From the NCBI GenBank assembly GCA_963726005.1, contig CAVSAT010000001.1:186001-250000 (forward strand): 64,000 nucleotides of DNA. The letters are read 5' to 3'. The notes under the pieces are model-generated. The model saw only the letters and a program-made list of their open reading frames with translations, searched no databases and was not told where the DNA came from. The position numbers and the translations under genes were made by a program. The DNA is from Bog-473 sp963726005 (GTDB lineage: Bacteria; Actinomycetota; Acidimicrobiia; Acidimicrobiales; RAAP-2). Positions 52,039 through 60,844 of the stretch are shown here, in pieces. The first letter of the stretch is position 1; each line of letters begins with the position of its first letter.

Positions 52039-53759
52039 CAGGACGCCTTGAGTATCTCGTCGAGCCTGGGTCCGACTACTGAGGGGGAGAACAGGCTCTC
52101 GACGTGCGCCTTGCCCTCGGTCGACAACGTCGTCCACAGCGAGCGGTCCTCGTAGAGCTCGACCACTGCTCGGGCGAAAGCCTCCGGTTCGTCCTCGATC
52201 AGCGCGGTTCGCCGGTTGATGAGGCCGATGCCCTCGGCCCCGATAGATGTCGTTACCACGGGGAGTCCGTGGCTCAAGCTGGTCCCGACCTTCCCTTTCA
52301 TTCCCGACCCGGCACGGAGTGGGACCACCATGACCCGGGCCCGGGACAGCCAGGGCTCGAGGTCCTCGACGAAACCGACGGGATCTACGGTCTCGGTGGT
52401 CGTGATGTCCAGCCACTCTTCGAGGTTGCTACCCAGAATTCTGAAACGGACCCCGGGGAGTTGCTGGTGGACCAGGGGCCAGATCTTCTCGAGGAAATAG
52501 TTGACGGCATCAGCGTTGGGCTGATGTTCGAAACCGCCCAGGAAGATTAGATCGCGGCGGCCCTCGAATCCCTCAACGTGATGGATCTCCTCGTGGATGT
52601 TGGGCAGGACGGCGACCCTGGCCGAGGACTCCTCGGAGGCGATGACTTCGGCGTCGACCTCGGTGGTGGCAAGGGTAAGATCAGCCCACCGCGACAGGAT
52701 CCGCTCTAGGTCCCGCACCACCCGTCCCTCTTCGAGCGAGGCGTTCTTGTTGTAGACGGCCAGGCGTTCGAAGCGCTTCCAGTGGATGTCGACCGTGTCG
52801 TACAAGATACGGGTTCCCGGCGAAAAGCAACGGAGCAGTGGGATGTATGTGGCGCCGTTATCCGGACGCGAGACGATTGCGGTGGAGAGGGGCTGATCGA
52901 GCTGCCTAACGAAGCCTCCGATTTGGTCGTGGCCGTCGAGCACCATCACCCCGAGGTCTCTGACGGCCCCGTAATGGCGGGGTTCGCCTCTGGCCCGCGT
53001 GCAACCGAAGGCGACGGCCCAACCCTGCTGACGCAGTAGCGAAAGGATGTGGAACATTCTGACCGAGCCGGAGTCCTGGTCCGGTCGGGGGATGAAGGTG
53101 TCGAGGACCAGGATCATGGGCTGACCCTTCGTCCCGATCCTGATCCGGGGCCACGGGACGGCTCCCTGCGTGTCGCCCGGTGGTTGGCGATGTAGAGCCC
53201 GCACCGTCCAGGGCTCAGCCGGGTCTGGGCGTGGGGCGCCGGAGTCTTCGGTGCCCGCTCCGGGGACCTCGATGCCGCCCCATCTACCCTCGGGGACACC
53301 CACGGTGATGAAGTGGGTCAGTGGATCGAGTTCTGAGGCCTCCACGTCCGGATAGGAGGCTCGGTACCAGACGGGATCGAAGAACATGTTTGGCTGGCGG
53401 TTCTCCTCGATGCCGAATTCGAGGTAGTGCTGCAGAGGATCGCACCCCGCATCGGCGACGTCGGGGTTTCGGTCCAAATAGAACTGGGGATCGAAATAAG
53501 GGTTCGGCGAGCGAAGCTCGCTGCGTCCGAAGAGGTTGAAGTGGGTGAACGGATCGACCCCGTCTGCTGCCACGTCGGGGTAGCGCTGGGCGTACCAGGC
53601 CGCATCGAAGTAGTTGAAACCTCCGAAGTAGTTGAAACCTCCGGTGGTCGGCAGCAGCTCAAGCAGTAATTCAGGACCGCTCGGAAGCGGCGGAATCGGT
53701 GACTCAGCGACAGCTCGCCCGGAGGCCCGCCCGAGCAACCGGGCGGCAACGGAGGTCAA
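52038..53759 (-). CDS. GT4-type glycosyltransferase with N-terminal YPDV/DP repeats
   Basis: 573 residues. Residues about 45-165 hold three repeats of the form FDxxWYxxxYPDVxxxGxDP followed by THFxxxGxxEGR or HYLEFGIEENR; this repeat is known from bacterial surface-glycan glycosyltransferases and may bind a carrier or the acceptor. Residues about 215-570 are a GT-B fold: LDTFIPRPDQDSGSVRMFHI, FLGGFEHQPNADAV, and GSGMKGKVGTSLSHGLPVVT (the donor-binding GxGxKxK... block of GT4). Start at 53759. An 18-bp tandem duplication in the N-terminal part gives the peptide GGFNYFGGFNYF. Confidence 0.85.
   Translation of the reverse strand: MTSVAARLLGRASGRAVAESPIPPLPSGPELLLELLPTTGGFNYFGGFNYFDAAWYAQRYPDVAADGVDPFTHFNLFGRSELRSPNPYFDPQFYLDRNPDVADAGCDPLQHYLEFGIEENRQPNMFFDPVWYRASYPDVEASELDPLTHFITVGVPEGRWGGIEVPGAGTEDSGAPRPDPAEPWTVRALHRQPPGDTQGAVPWPRIRIGTKGQPMILVLDTFIPRPDQDSGSVRMFHILSLLRQQGWAVAFGCTRARGEPRHYGAVRDLGVMVLDGHDQIGGFVRQLDQPLSTAIVSRPDNGATYIPLLRCFSPGTRILYDTVDIHWKRFERLAVYNKNASLEEGRVVRDLERILSRWADLTLATTEVDAEVIASEESSARVAVLPNIHEEIHHVEGFEGRRDLIFLGGFEHQPNADAVNYFLEKIWPLVHQQLPGVRFRILGSNLEEWLDITTTETVDPVGFVEDLEPWLSRARVMVVPLRAGSGMKGKVGTSLSHGLPVVTTSIGAEGIGLINRRTALIEDEPEAFARAVVELYEDRSLWTTLSTEGKAHVESLFSPSVVGPRLDEILKAS
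53606..53641. repeat. 18-bp perfect tandem duplication inside the GT4-type gene
   Basis: CGAAGTAGTTGAAACCTC occurs at 53606-53623 and 53624-53641. In the minus-strand gene it duplicates six residues (GGFNYF) in frame, just before the first DxxWY repeat. Confidence 0.9.
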
Positions 53760-54352
53760 CCTGCTTCTGATACGGCGTACATTAGAATAAATGCTTGCCC
53801 ACCACGAATAAATTCTACCAGCGGAAGCTATGGGTGTGGTTTATTCTGAAACTTGGTGCCCCGGTTGGCCCGCTGGCCCGTTTCTGGAGGGTGGTCGCGC
53901 GCACCACGGACCTGCTGTCCATTGTGCGACAGGAGTCGCAGGCCATCTTGGACCGCTCCAGAACCTGTCAAGCGATTTGAAGACACGTTCTTACGATGCC
54001 TTCTGAAGTACTTGCTCATCGTTGACGGGCTCGTTAATCCACGCAATGGTGGCGGGTGGCTCTGGCTCGCGGCAGCGGAACCGGGTGGGGTTGGCGGCGT
54101 CGAGGGTCGCGGCTCGCTGGATTCGTACCTCAGCGGCGTCGCCGTAGTCCCCCGAGGCCGCGTGTGGTATCCGATCCCCGAATGGCGATGTTCGTGGTTG
54201 TAATAGGCGAAGAACAACTCGCAGAAGTGGGCTACGTCTTCTGACTCACCCGGGTGGGCTGTTGGGCTACGGCAGGTGTCTCACGTCAGCCTGACAAACA
54301 GGGACCCCTGGTTGGTAACGATTCGCTTGAGTCGTCCGTCTAGACTTACGAA
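53760..54352. other. Intergenic stretch with an IS remnant
   Basis: About 590 bp. It holds an IS3 remnant (separate entry). A 61-codon plus-strand frame (53795-53980; FYQRKLWVWFILKLGAPVGP) precedes it and has no recognisable family. Confidence 0.5.
53991..54243 (-). pseudogene. IS3-family transposase, C-terminal remnant
   Basis: Reading the minus strand, DVAHFCELFFAYYNHEHRHS followed by GIGYHT is the conserved C-terminal rve block of IS3-family OrfB. A frame break follows, and the other frame continues GDYGDAAEVRIQRAATLDAA, then NPTRFRCREPEPPATIAWIN and a stop (TAA, complement of 53991-53993), the usual end of such transposases. The DDE core is absent, so this is only the 3' tail of an inserted and decayed IS. 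Confidence 0.75.
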
Positions 54353-55315
54353 GTGGCGGACGTGCAAAGTGCGCAAAGTGCGGCTGCCCAGGGTCGTCGT
54401 GCGTTAATGTCCGCAAAACGCAGCGTTGCACGACGACGGCGGGCACGTTTCCTGATGATCGCTGCTGGAGTCCTTCTTGTCGCCGTCTTGACCCCCACGA
54501 TTATCGCCGTCACCGCTTCGACCACGGCGCCCGTCCCGTCCACGCCGACAGTTACCCCGTCAAGCTCTGGTTCGCAGAGCGGTCCTCCAGTGGGTCCGTG
54601 GCACCTCACTTTTGAAGACGAGTTCAACGAGCAGCAACTGAACACGGACAAGTGGCAGCCGAACTGGCAGGGACATACCAACCGCGCAATTACCAACGAC
54701 GTGTCCGGCTCTTACGAGTTGTCCTGCTTCGATCCCGCCCAGGTCACTGTCAGCGGCGGCTCGCTGATCCTCACAGCTCTCCATCAGCCGTGTACCACGG
54801 AAAGCGGTGCGACGTACCAGTACGACTCCGGCCTGGTGAACACGCGTGCCCACTACACCTTCACCTACGGCTTTCTCGAAGCGAAGATCTGGGTCCCGAC
54901 CAGTACATGCGGGTCTGGCGATATCCCGGAGGCACCTGCGTCCTGCGTCTCCGACTTCCCTACCTTCTGGGCCAGCGGGGTCGCCTCCGGCAGCCCGGAG
55001 GAGATCGACGTCATGGAGGGCCTTCAGGGTCTTGCCTGTTTCCATTTCCACTACAACGCACCGTCGGTCCCAGACCCCAATTTCGGCGGGTGCCCGACCC
55101 TGAGTCAAGCAGGTGGCTGGCATGTCTATGCCGCCGACTGGGAGCCTGGTCGCGTCACTTACTACTACGACGGCGAGAACCTGGGAACAATCACCAGACC
55201 ACTTGTTCCCAACAAGCCCATGTACCTGATCTTGAGTCTGGGTATCCCAGCCCTGTGGACGGACCAAACCCCAGCCTCCCTCAAGATCGCCTACGTACGG
55301 GTCTGGCAACACTGA
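54353..55315 (+). CDS. GH16-family glycoside hydrolase, membrane-anchored
   Basis: 320 residues. A basic N-terminus and one hydrophobic helix (about residues 33-53, FLMIAAGVLLVAVLTPTIIA) anchor or export it; a Thr/Ser/Pro-rich linker precedes the catalytic domain. The GH16 signature EEIDVMEG (ExDxxE; the outer glutamates are nucleophile and acid/base) lies near residue 220. WHLTFEDEFN, GFLEAKIWVP and WHVYAADWEPGRVTYYYDGE are typical family strands. Such enzymes cut beta-1,3/1,4-glucans or galactans. The location suggests remodelling of the glycan made by the neighbouring genes. GTG start 54353. Confidence 0.85.
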   Translation: MADVQSAQSAAAQGRRALMSAKRSVARRRRARFLMIAAGVLLVAVLTPTIIAVTASTTAPVPSTPTVTPSSSGSQSGPPVGPWHLTFEDEFNEQQLNTDKWQPNWQGHTNRAITNDVSGSYELSCFDPAQVTVSGGSLILTALHQPCTTESGATYQYDSGLVNTRAHYTFTYGFLEAKIWVPTSTCGSGDIPEAPASCVSDFPTFWASGVASGSPEEIDVMEGLQGLACFHFHYNAPSVPDPNFGGCPTLSQAGGWHVYAADWEPGRVTYYYDGENLGTITRPLVPNKPMYLILSLGIPALWTDQTPASLKIAYVRVWQH

Positions 55316-55398
55316 AGACAAGACCCTTGAAGCGGACCGCCACCGCGGCAGGGACTCGGGGCTGGTTCGGAGTCGTCTCCCAACTATCGTGAATAGGG

Positions 55399-56259
55399 AT
55401 GGCATCCGCGTTCGAGACTCGATGCTCTTCCATCGAAGAGTTCCAGAAACTGTTGGAGGTGTCCCCGGAGCTTCAGAGCGAAATGGAGGGCTTTGAACAC
55501 GCGCTTCTGATGCCAGTGCAGTTCAATGTTGCAGGCCACTGCGCCGTGTGCGAAGCGGCCGTAGAGTTTGGTGTCGACTTTCAGTGGTCCTTCGCGAGCC
55601 GGAACGGACAACCAGTGCCCAACTGGAGGGAATCGCTGTCCTGCCCCAAATGCCATCTCAACAATCGGATGCGTGCGTCGGCGGCGTACCTGCTCGCCAA
55701 CTCGGGTCCCGACGACGTCGTCTTTCTCACGGAGATGTTGACACCCCTCTTTACCACCCTCGAGCGCCGACGACCTTACGCCATCGGGAGCGAATTTCTT
55801 GGGCTGGGGACACCGGGTGGGACTATCAACGAGCAGGGCGTCCGGCACGAGGACGTGGCGCGGCTCTCCTTTGCCGATGGATCGCTCGGCCGCATCGGAA
55901 CGTTCGACGTACTCGAGCACGTCCCCGCCTACACCGAGGCGATGTCGGAGTTCTTCCGCTGCCTTCGGCCCGGGGGGATGCTGGTGGCCACCGTGCCGTT
56001 CGATCTCTTCGCTCCGAGGACAGTCACCCGGGCGACAGTCGACGCCGACGGGAACGTCACTCACTTTCTGGAACCGGAGATCCACGGCAATCCCATCGAC
56101 CCCGCCGGGTCGCTCTGCTACTACAACCACGGTTGGGAGTTCGTCGACCACCTGCGCGAGGCCGGCTTCGTGGATGCGGGAGTGACCCTGTACTGGAATC
56201 CCGAACTCGGTTACCTAGGGAGCTTCCAGTCGCTCATCACGGGCCGGAAGCCGGTGTAG
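55399..56259 (+). CDS. SAM-dependent methyltransferase with zinc-knuckle cysteines
   Basis: 286 residues. An N-terminal segment has cysteines spaced as CAVCEAAV and CPKCHLNN, about 35 residues apart, suggesting a zinc knuckle. A class I SAM domain follows: EHVPAYTEAMSEFFRCLRPG (motif after the FDVLEHV strand) and GGMLVATVPFD, as in glycan- and lipid-modifying methyltransferases. The usual glycine-rich motif I is not clear in the sequence around FLTEMLTPLFTTLE. The gene is inside the island, downstream of the GH16 gene and on the same strand. Confidence 0.7.
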   Translation: MASAFETRCSSIEEFQKLLEVSPELQSEMEGFEHALLMPVQFNVAGHCAVCEAAVEFGVDFQWSFASRNGQPVPNWRESLSCPKCHLNNRMRASAAYLLANSGPDDVVFLTEMLTPLFTTLERRRPYAIGSEFLGLGTPGGTINEQGVRHEDVARLSFADGSLGRIGTFDVLEHVPAYTEAMSEFFRCLRPGGMLVATVPFDLFAPRTVTRATVDADGNVTHFLEPEIHGNPIDPAGSLCYYNHGWEFVDHLREAGFVDAGVTLYWNPELGYLGSFQSLITGRKPV

Positions 56260-56440
56260 GGCCAGATGGTTCCGTCCCTGCCGATGGAAAATGGAGACCA
56301 TCGCCGAGTTCATCGTCGGTCGTGCTCTCGAAATCCTCGAAGCATCACGCTCCTCAGGAGCATCGTCTGCCCGTCCCGGCCAGGATAGTGAACGCTTCCC
56401 CGATGCCCCATCGAATGCGCACCTAATCGCCCAAGCTGAC

Positions 56441-57594
56441 TCAAATTCGGGCTCTGTCATGCCTCGGGGCATTTGACCTCCTCGGTCTAAACCCCGAACG
56501 GCTCGGGTGGAATCGTCTTTGGTTGCTATATGCGCAGGACATATCCAACTGGGATAGGGCGGACACCAGGTCGTTGTTTGTATAAGAACCACACGCCGTG
56601 CGGGTGCGGCGCTCCAAGTCATGCATTAACAGGCGGTCTCGAAGCGACATCCTCCGGTGGGCATCACGAGCACACCGATCTGCAGTGCTGGCGGCATACC
56701 TCTGCACCATCTGACGAGATCTCCAACCAGCGAGCCTCATGAGATCCCCCTCCTGACCGCCCTGCGAGAGCCAGTCGTGCGCAAAGGAGTGGCGCAACGG
56801 GTGCGGATGGATTCTGCCCAGTCCAGCCTCTTAGCCTCGCCTCCTCACCGTCTAGAGAATCCCAGAATCTGAAAGCCGCCCTTTGCGCCCTAACCACAAC
56901 CAAGGGATATTGGCATCGGGGCCTCGCCCATTGCGTTGACGCAGATGACGGTCGATGCTCTGGTCAGTGCAGGCGCCGAAGGGGTACTGTCGAGGACGAT
57001 TACCCTTTCCAACTACGTAGGCGACGCACTGATCAAGGTCCACGTCATCGATCCGCAGGTTCGCAAGCTCGCCTCGACGCATGCCGGTGTCCATGAAGAG
57101 TCTCAGGATCGCCGAGTCCCTCCGACTTACAAAATCGTCGCCCGCTACCGTGGAGAGAAGCCTTTTTAACTGGCCGGAGTCGAGGACGGCCACCGGCGCT
57201 TCTGGCACCGACGGTGGCTTCACGTTCGCCATGGGATGGGCCGTGATCACTCGCTCCTCTAGAAGGAAGGAAAAGAACAGTCGGAGGACCTTGTAGCGGG
57301 TCTGCACGGTGGCTGGTTTGTGGTTCTCTGCGAAGTCGGCCAGGAACATTCGACGTGTTCTCGTGTGACCTGCTGTGCGTCGGTCGGACCGCCGTGCCTG
57401 GCGAAGTAGTCGATCATCTGGCCTACGGACATCAGGTACTGATCTCGGGTTAAGGGGTATCGATTGAGGGCACAAAGGGAGAGGTCGAACGAGCGCATTA
57501 GCTGGCCAAGCGCCCTCGCCCGGGGAACCGTTCGCAGGGGTGTCCCCGGTGTTGCTTGGATCTGCGGCTGGTGGAAAGCTCTGACGACGGTCAT
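56441..57594 (-). pseudogene. Tyrosine recombinase (phage-type integrase), decayed
   Basis: The N-terminal core-binding domain (MTVVRAFHQPQIQATPGT start at 57594; QMIDYFARHGGPTDAQQVTR) is one frame. Near 57340 the frame changes and the catalytic domain continues: arginine I in DTGMRRGELANLRIDDVDLD, lysine in VVGKGNRPRQYPF. Two in-frame stops (TAG at 56852, TAA about 24 nt on) then interrupt, after which HPHPLRHSFAHDWLSQGG (HxxR), LAGWRSRQMVQRYAASTADR (catalytic Tyr) are intact. One frameshift plus two nonsense codons make a sequencing error unlikely. It lies 87 bp inside the attR repeat. Confidence 0.85.
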
Positions 57595-57680
57595 GACAGT
57601 CAGTTATACGCTGTTGGTGTGTCATGCCGAAGTCACGCAAGACGGTCAAATAGGAAGCCCCGCAGATCAAGTAAAAATGC

Positions 57681-57754
57681 GGGCGCTTAGCTCAGCTGGT
57701 TAGAGCGCAGCCTTCACACGGCTGAGGTCGTGGGTTCGAGTCCCGCAGCGCCCA
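57681..57754 (+). tRNA. tRNA-Val, anticodon CAC (attR of the island)
   Basis: A complete 74-nt cloverleaf: acceptor GGGCGCT/AGCGCCC with discriminator A, D-arm GCTC...GAGC, anticodon arm CAGCC-TTCACAC-GGCTG (anticodon CAC), T-arm GTGGG-TTCGAGT-CCCGC. CCA is not encoded. Its first 40 nt are duplicated at 46905-46944, so its 5' half comes from the integrated element and its 3' half is the original gene. Confidence 0.95.
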
Positions 57755-58730
57755 CTTGCAAAAACGCTCGAAAGTGCACGTCACGCGCACCTTCCTTACA
57801 CGTGGACGGTTGACCGCTACTGACCGCGATTACGCGTGGTGTGCCACTTGAAGTGGCACGGATGGGGCACGCGGCGTGATGCCGGGTCCCTCGAGAGCTG
57901 GCAACTATCTCGAGAGGTGGCAACTACACGTGCGATAGCCGGTCAGGGTCATGGACGTGTACGGCGTGACTGAACTCCGCCGTCGAAACATGACCGGTCC
58001 CGACCGCAAGGGCCAGCAGCGCGGCCGCATGGGAGCCCAACAGGTCAAGTCCGGGGCCTGACCAACACCAACACCGCGTCGGTTCGCGCCGCCTTGGACC
58101 GCAAGTTCGAGCGCTCGAGGTCGATCCCGAGGGCAAGCTCTAGCCGGCAGAGCCGGAAACGCGCGCCAGCACGCCACGTCCCTCCACTCCTCGCGGCTCG
58201 CTCGAGCGCGATGGAAGATGCAGGGCTGACCCGGGCGGTATCGCGTCCCGCGACGCAGACCAGCGAAGAGACCGCCAAGTGGTCAAGTACGAGCTCGAGC
58301 CAACAGCGACCGCAGGCCGCGTTTTCCCAGCACACAACCTGAATCGGCCCGTCTTAACGCCCGCCCGGTCAACCGTCGCAACTTGACTGTCGCTCAACGT
58401 CCCACAACAGCCCGATAGCCAGCGTTCTGTGTCGAGGGAGCGCTCTGAACCGCTAAGGCAACATCGGAAACATTGACAATCGGTACAAGAACAGATCATT
58501 GCTTAGGGATTCCGTAGAAGTGTCACCATCCCTGAGAGCCCGCATTCAGTTCTGATTATTTGCTGCCGTGCGAAAACGGACAGCGAGAGAAAGTGGCTGA
58601 CCAGGGGTGTGCCGAGAGTGGCAGTTGAAAGTAGGTACTAGCTGCTCGGAAAACTTCTGTGAACTGCCTCCCACTCGGATGTACAGAGTCGATCGCAAGG
58701 CCGGTGTATAAACCTGTAGTCGCCTATCGC
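57755..58730. other. Non-coding or decayed stretch after tRNA-Val
   Basis: About 975 bp without a convincing gene. It contains an 18-bp direct repeat (CTCGAGAGCTGGCAACTA at 57890-57907, and 57909-57926 with one difference) and a palindrome (GTGCCACTTGAAGTGGCAC, 57841-57859). These may be the worn end of an insertion element. No coding family is recognised. Confidence 0.5.
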
Positions 58731-59255
58731 ATGACCGGCTGTACCGTTCATGCCGTGGTCGATGATGGAGGTCCCTCAGATGAGGTCCTCCTCGAGCTCG
58801 GGCGCCTGGTCTGGGCCGCCATGCTCCTCGAGGACGTGGCCTATCCCTTCTGCCGCTGCGTCAAGCCTCGTCACGGGCCATTCGATGACACGCCTATCGG
58901 ACCGCGGATCGACGAGGCAGTGAAGGATCTTGAGGAGCGTCCTGACGATGAGCTAGGGCGCCGGGCCCACGCCTGGCTCGTCGAGACCAAGGCGGCGCTA
59001 GAGGACAGAAACCACGTCATGCACGGCACCCCCGGCACCTTCGTGCGCATTTCTGAGGACGCACCGACTCCGCCAGAAGGCACCTGGTTGACCCGCTTCC
59101 CGCGAAAGGGAAAGGGCGACATTGTTCACACAGAGGTGGATGTCGCCAGTCTCGAGGCCATCCGGAGAAGGTTGGAAGCGGCGTATCTCGGAAGCGAAAT
59201 GCGAGCGCAGCTGTGGGAGACGCGGCCGAATCCGGCAGAGAGGGACGTGAACTGA
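58731..59255 (+). CDS. Hypothetical protein
   Basis: About 174 residues from an ATG at 58731. The protein is acidic, with an early hydrophobic helix (ELGRLVWAAMLLEDVAYPFC) and a C-terminal helix (SLEAIRRRLEAAYLGSEMRA). A central DRNHVMHGTP segment contains histidines that could bind metal. No family is recognised. Codon use is GC-rich and like the core, so this is probably a real gene in the accessory zone. It stands alone on the plus strand. Confidence 0.5.
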   Translation: MTGCTVHAVVDDGGPSDEVLLELGRLVWAAMLLEDVAYPFCRCVKPRHGPFDDTPIGPRIDEAVKDLEERPDDELGRRAHAWLVETKAALEDRNHVMHGTPGTFVRISEDAPTPPEGTWLTRFPRKGKGDIVHTEVDVASLEAIRRRLEAAYLGSEMRAQLWETRPNPAERDVN

Positions 59256-59363
59256 ACTAAGACCCCGAAGCGCCGGATTCCCGTCAGGCCCTCGAGGTGG
59301 TCGCCAAACAGCCCAGACGCGACACCGGGCTAGGGGAGCGCTTGGACCGCTACGGTTCGTCGA

Positions 59364-59576
59364 GTGCCGCGGCGCCGCCATCGGAACAAGGAAATCGAAA
59401 AGGTCCTGGTAGAGGCCGAATCCCACAACTGGTCGGTGATTCCGACCGAAGGATATTGGAAGCTGAGGTGTCCCTGTGGCGAGCACAAGCGGTGGGTGGC
59501 TTTGACCCCCTCGGGGACCAATTACGTGAAGAACCTGACAAAATGGCTAGAGCGCCAGTCATGCTGGGGAGATTGA
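59364..59576 (+). CDS. HicA-like small protein
   Basis: 70 residues from a GTG at 59364. The fold pattern NWSVIPTEGYWKLRCPCGEH, then KRWVALTPSGTNYVKNLTKW resembles the HicA dsRNA-binding-type toxin (beta-beta-alpha with a G-x-H strand), but the usual catalytic histidine position reads as tryptophan or a cysteine pair (CPC). It starts a two-gene unit with a 98-residue partner 10 nt downstream, the size and order of many toxin-antitoxin pairs. HicA function is a guess from shape, and the partner is not a HicB by sequence. Confidence 0.45.
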   Translation: MPRRRHRNKEIEKVLVEAESHNWSVIPTEGYWKLRCPCGEHKRWVALTPSGTNYVKNLTKWLERQSCWGD

Positions 59577-59586
59577 GGAAATCGTC

Positions 59587-59883
59587 ATGAAATGGCAGAT
59601 GGTTTTGGAAGTTCAGCTGACCGGATCTTCCGATGACATCGAAGAGCTTCTCGATCAGGTCATGTTGGATCTTCTAGCTGCCGGAGTCGAGAATCCAGGC
59701 ATCGGGATCTCGGGTTCAGACCCCGGTCTTGCGGAGATCGAGTTCGTTGTCGACGCCCCGCCTGTCTTGCATGAGGCTCATGACCTGGCGCAGGAGATTC
59801 TGGGTAAGTCGGCTCTCAAGCTTCCGCAAGGTGGCACGCTCGTTGGGGAGAGCACGAGACGGGCCGAGCCAGCCCTGGTCTGA
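59587..59883 (+). CDS. Small acidic partner protein of the HicA-like gene
   Basis: 98 residues, acidic, one predicted helix (DDIEELLDQVMLDLLAAGVE) between beta-type segments (LEVQLTGSS and IEFVVDAPPV). It follows the HicA-like gene by 10 nt and shares its strand. An antitoxin role would fit the pairing, but no HicB or other antitoxin family was recognised. Confidence 0.45.
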   Translation: MKWQMVLEVQLTGSSDDIEELLDQVMLDLLAAGVENPGIGISGSDPGLAEIEFVVDAPPVLHEAHDLAQEILGKSALKLPQGGTLVGESTRRAEPALV

Positions 59884-59934
59884 TTGCCCCTCAGCTGACC
59901 CGCCTCGAGCACCCTCGAGGCTGGCAGACCATGA

Positions 59935-60721
59935 TTGATCCGTGAGCGGGAGGTTCGGGCTGTCCTGAACGCCGCGGTGGACGCGGATCGGATCGCCCGT
60001 TCTCCCGCTCGCAAGATCGCTCTGCCTACGGTGAGGACGACCGAGAGGCCGACCCTGACCCCAGAAGGGCTCTCCGAGCTCGCTGACGCTCTTCCAGGGC
60101 ACTACAGGGCGCTCGTCCTCACAGGAGCCGTCCTCGGCCTGCGCTGGGGCGAGGCAATCGGGCTGCGGGTGTGTGACATCGACTTCCCGCGCCGCACCGT
60201 GACCGTGGCCGGGACCGTCAAGGAGCTGGCCGGGCACCTGTCCCTCGAGCCCGACGCCAAGACCGAGCAGAGCCTCCGGACGCTGGCTGCGCCGGCCTTC
60301 CTCATCGACGAGCTGGCGCGGCACCTGGCCCTGTACCGAGGGAGTCCCGCACGCCGACTCCGAGGCGCTGGTGTTCGTTGGTCCGAAGGGCGGCGTACTG
60401 CGTCGCAGGTTCGTCGAGCGGATCCTTCGGCCGACCGCCGAGAGGGTCCGGGCCGAGGCCATCGCCGCGGGTCGTACTCCCGACCGTCCCGGCTGGGCTC
60501 ACGTTCCACGCTCTGAGGCACGTCGCGGTCACCGCCGATGGCGGACGCGGGCGTGCCCTACAACGTCACCCAGCGGCAGGGCCGGTCACTCGACGGCACG
60601 CATGACGATGGAGCGCTATTCACATCGCTCAACTGAGGCCGACAAGGCCGCTGCGGCGGCTCTGCAGATCCATCTTGTTGACGCCCTGACCGAAAACCGT
60701 GGTATTCGTTCAGCCCGATAG
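59935..60721 (+). pseudogene. Second tyrosine recombinase, decayed
   Basis: Read across at least three frame changes: LPTVRTTERPTLTPEGLSEL and LVLTGAVLGLRWGEAIGLRV (arginine I), then a shifted DSEALVFVGPKGGVLRRRF, then GLTFHALRHVAVTA (HxxR) and, shifted again, GHSTARMTMERYSHRSTEAD with the catalytic Tyr and a stop at 60719-60721. The N-terminal domain is missing. It differs in sequence from the integrase of the tRNA-Val island, so it records an earlier or separate insertion. Confidence 0.75.
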
Positions 60722-60844
60722 ACCATCCCCGAACCGGCGGCAATGTACGGGGGCAAGTCTGCTGGGTGTCGGAGGGGCCGTTTGACTCACCTAGTACACC
60801 GGCGCTCGTGGGGTGCCGATTACTGCTCTGGCCGGCGGCCTATT

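Larger units (their letters stand above)
46905..57720. mobile_element. Integrative element at tRNA-Val(CAC) with glycan cargo
   Basis: A 40-nt direct repeat (46905-46944 and 57681-57720) brackets about 10.7 kb. A tyrosine recombinase remnant lies just inside the right repeat, the classical arrangement for tRNA-targeting elements whose crossover is in the anticodon arm. Cargo genes are glycosyltransferases, a GH16 enzyme, two methyltransferases and a polytopic protein, several with visibly lower GC than the core. The integrase is decayed by nonsense codons and a frameshift, so the element is probably immobile. Confidence 0.8.

Noticed and set aside
53795..53980. A 61-codon plus-strand gene
   Set aside because: No family, no ribosome site, and it lies in a decayed intergenic region.
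57755..58730. Small genes between tRNA-Val and 58.7 kb
   Set aside because: Several frames overlap on both strands with no conserved motifs or ribosome sites.
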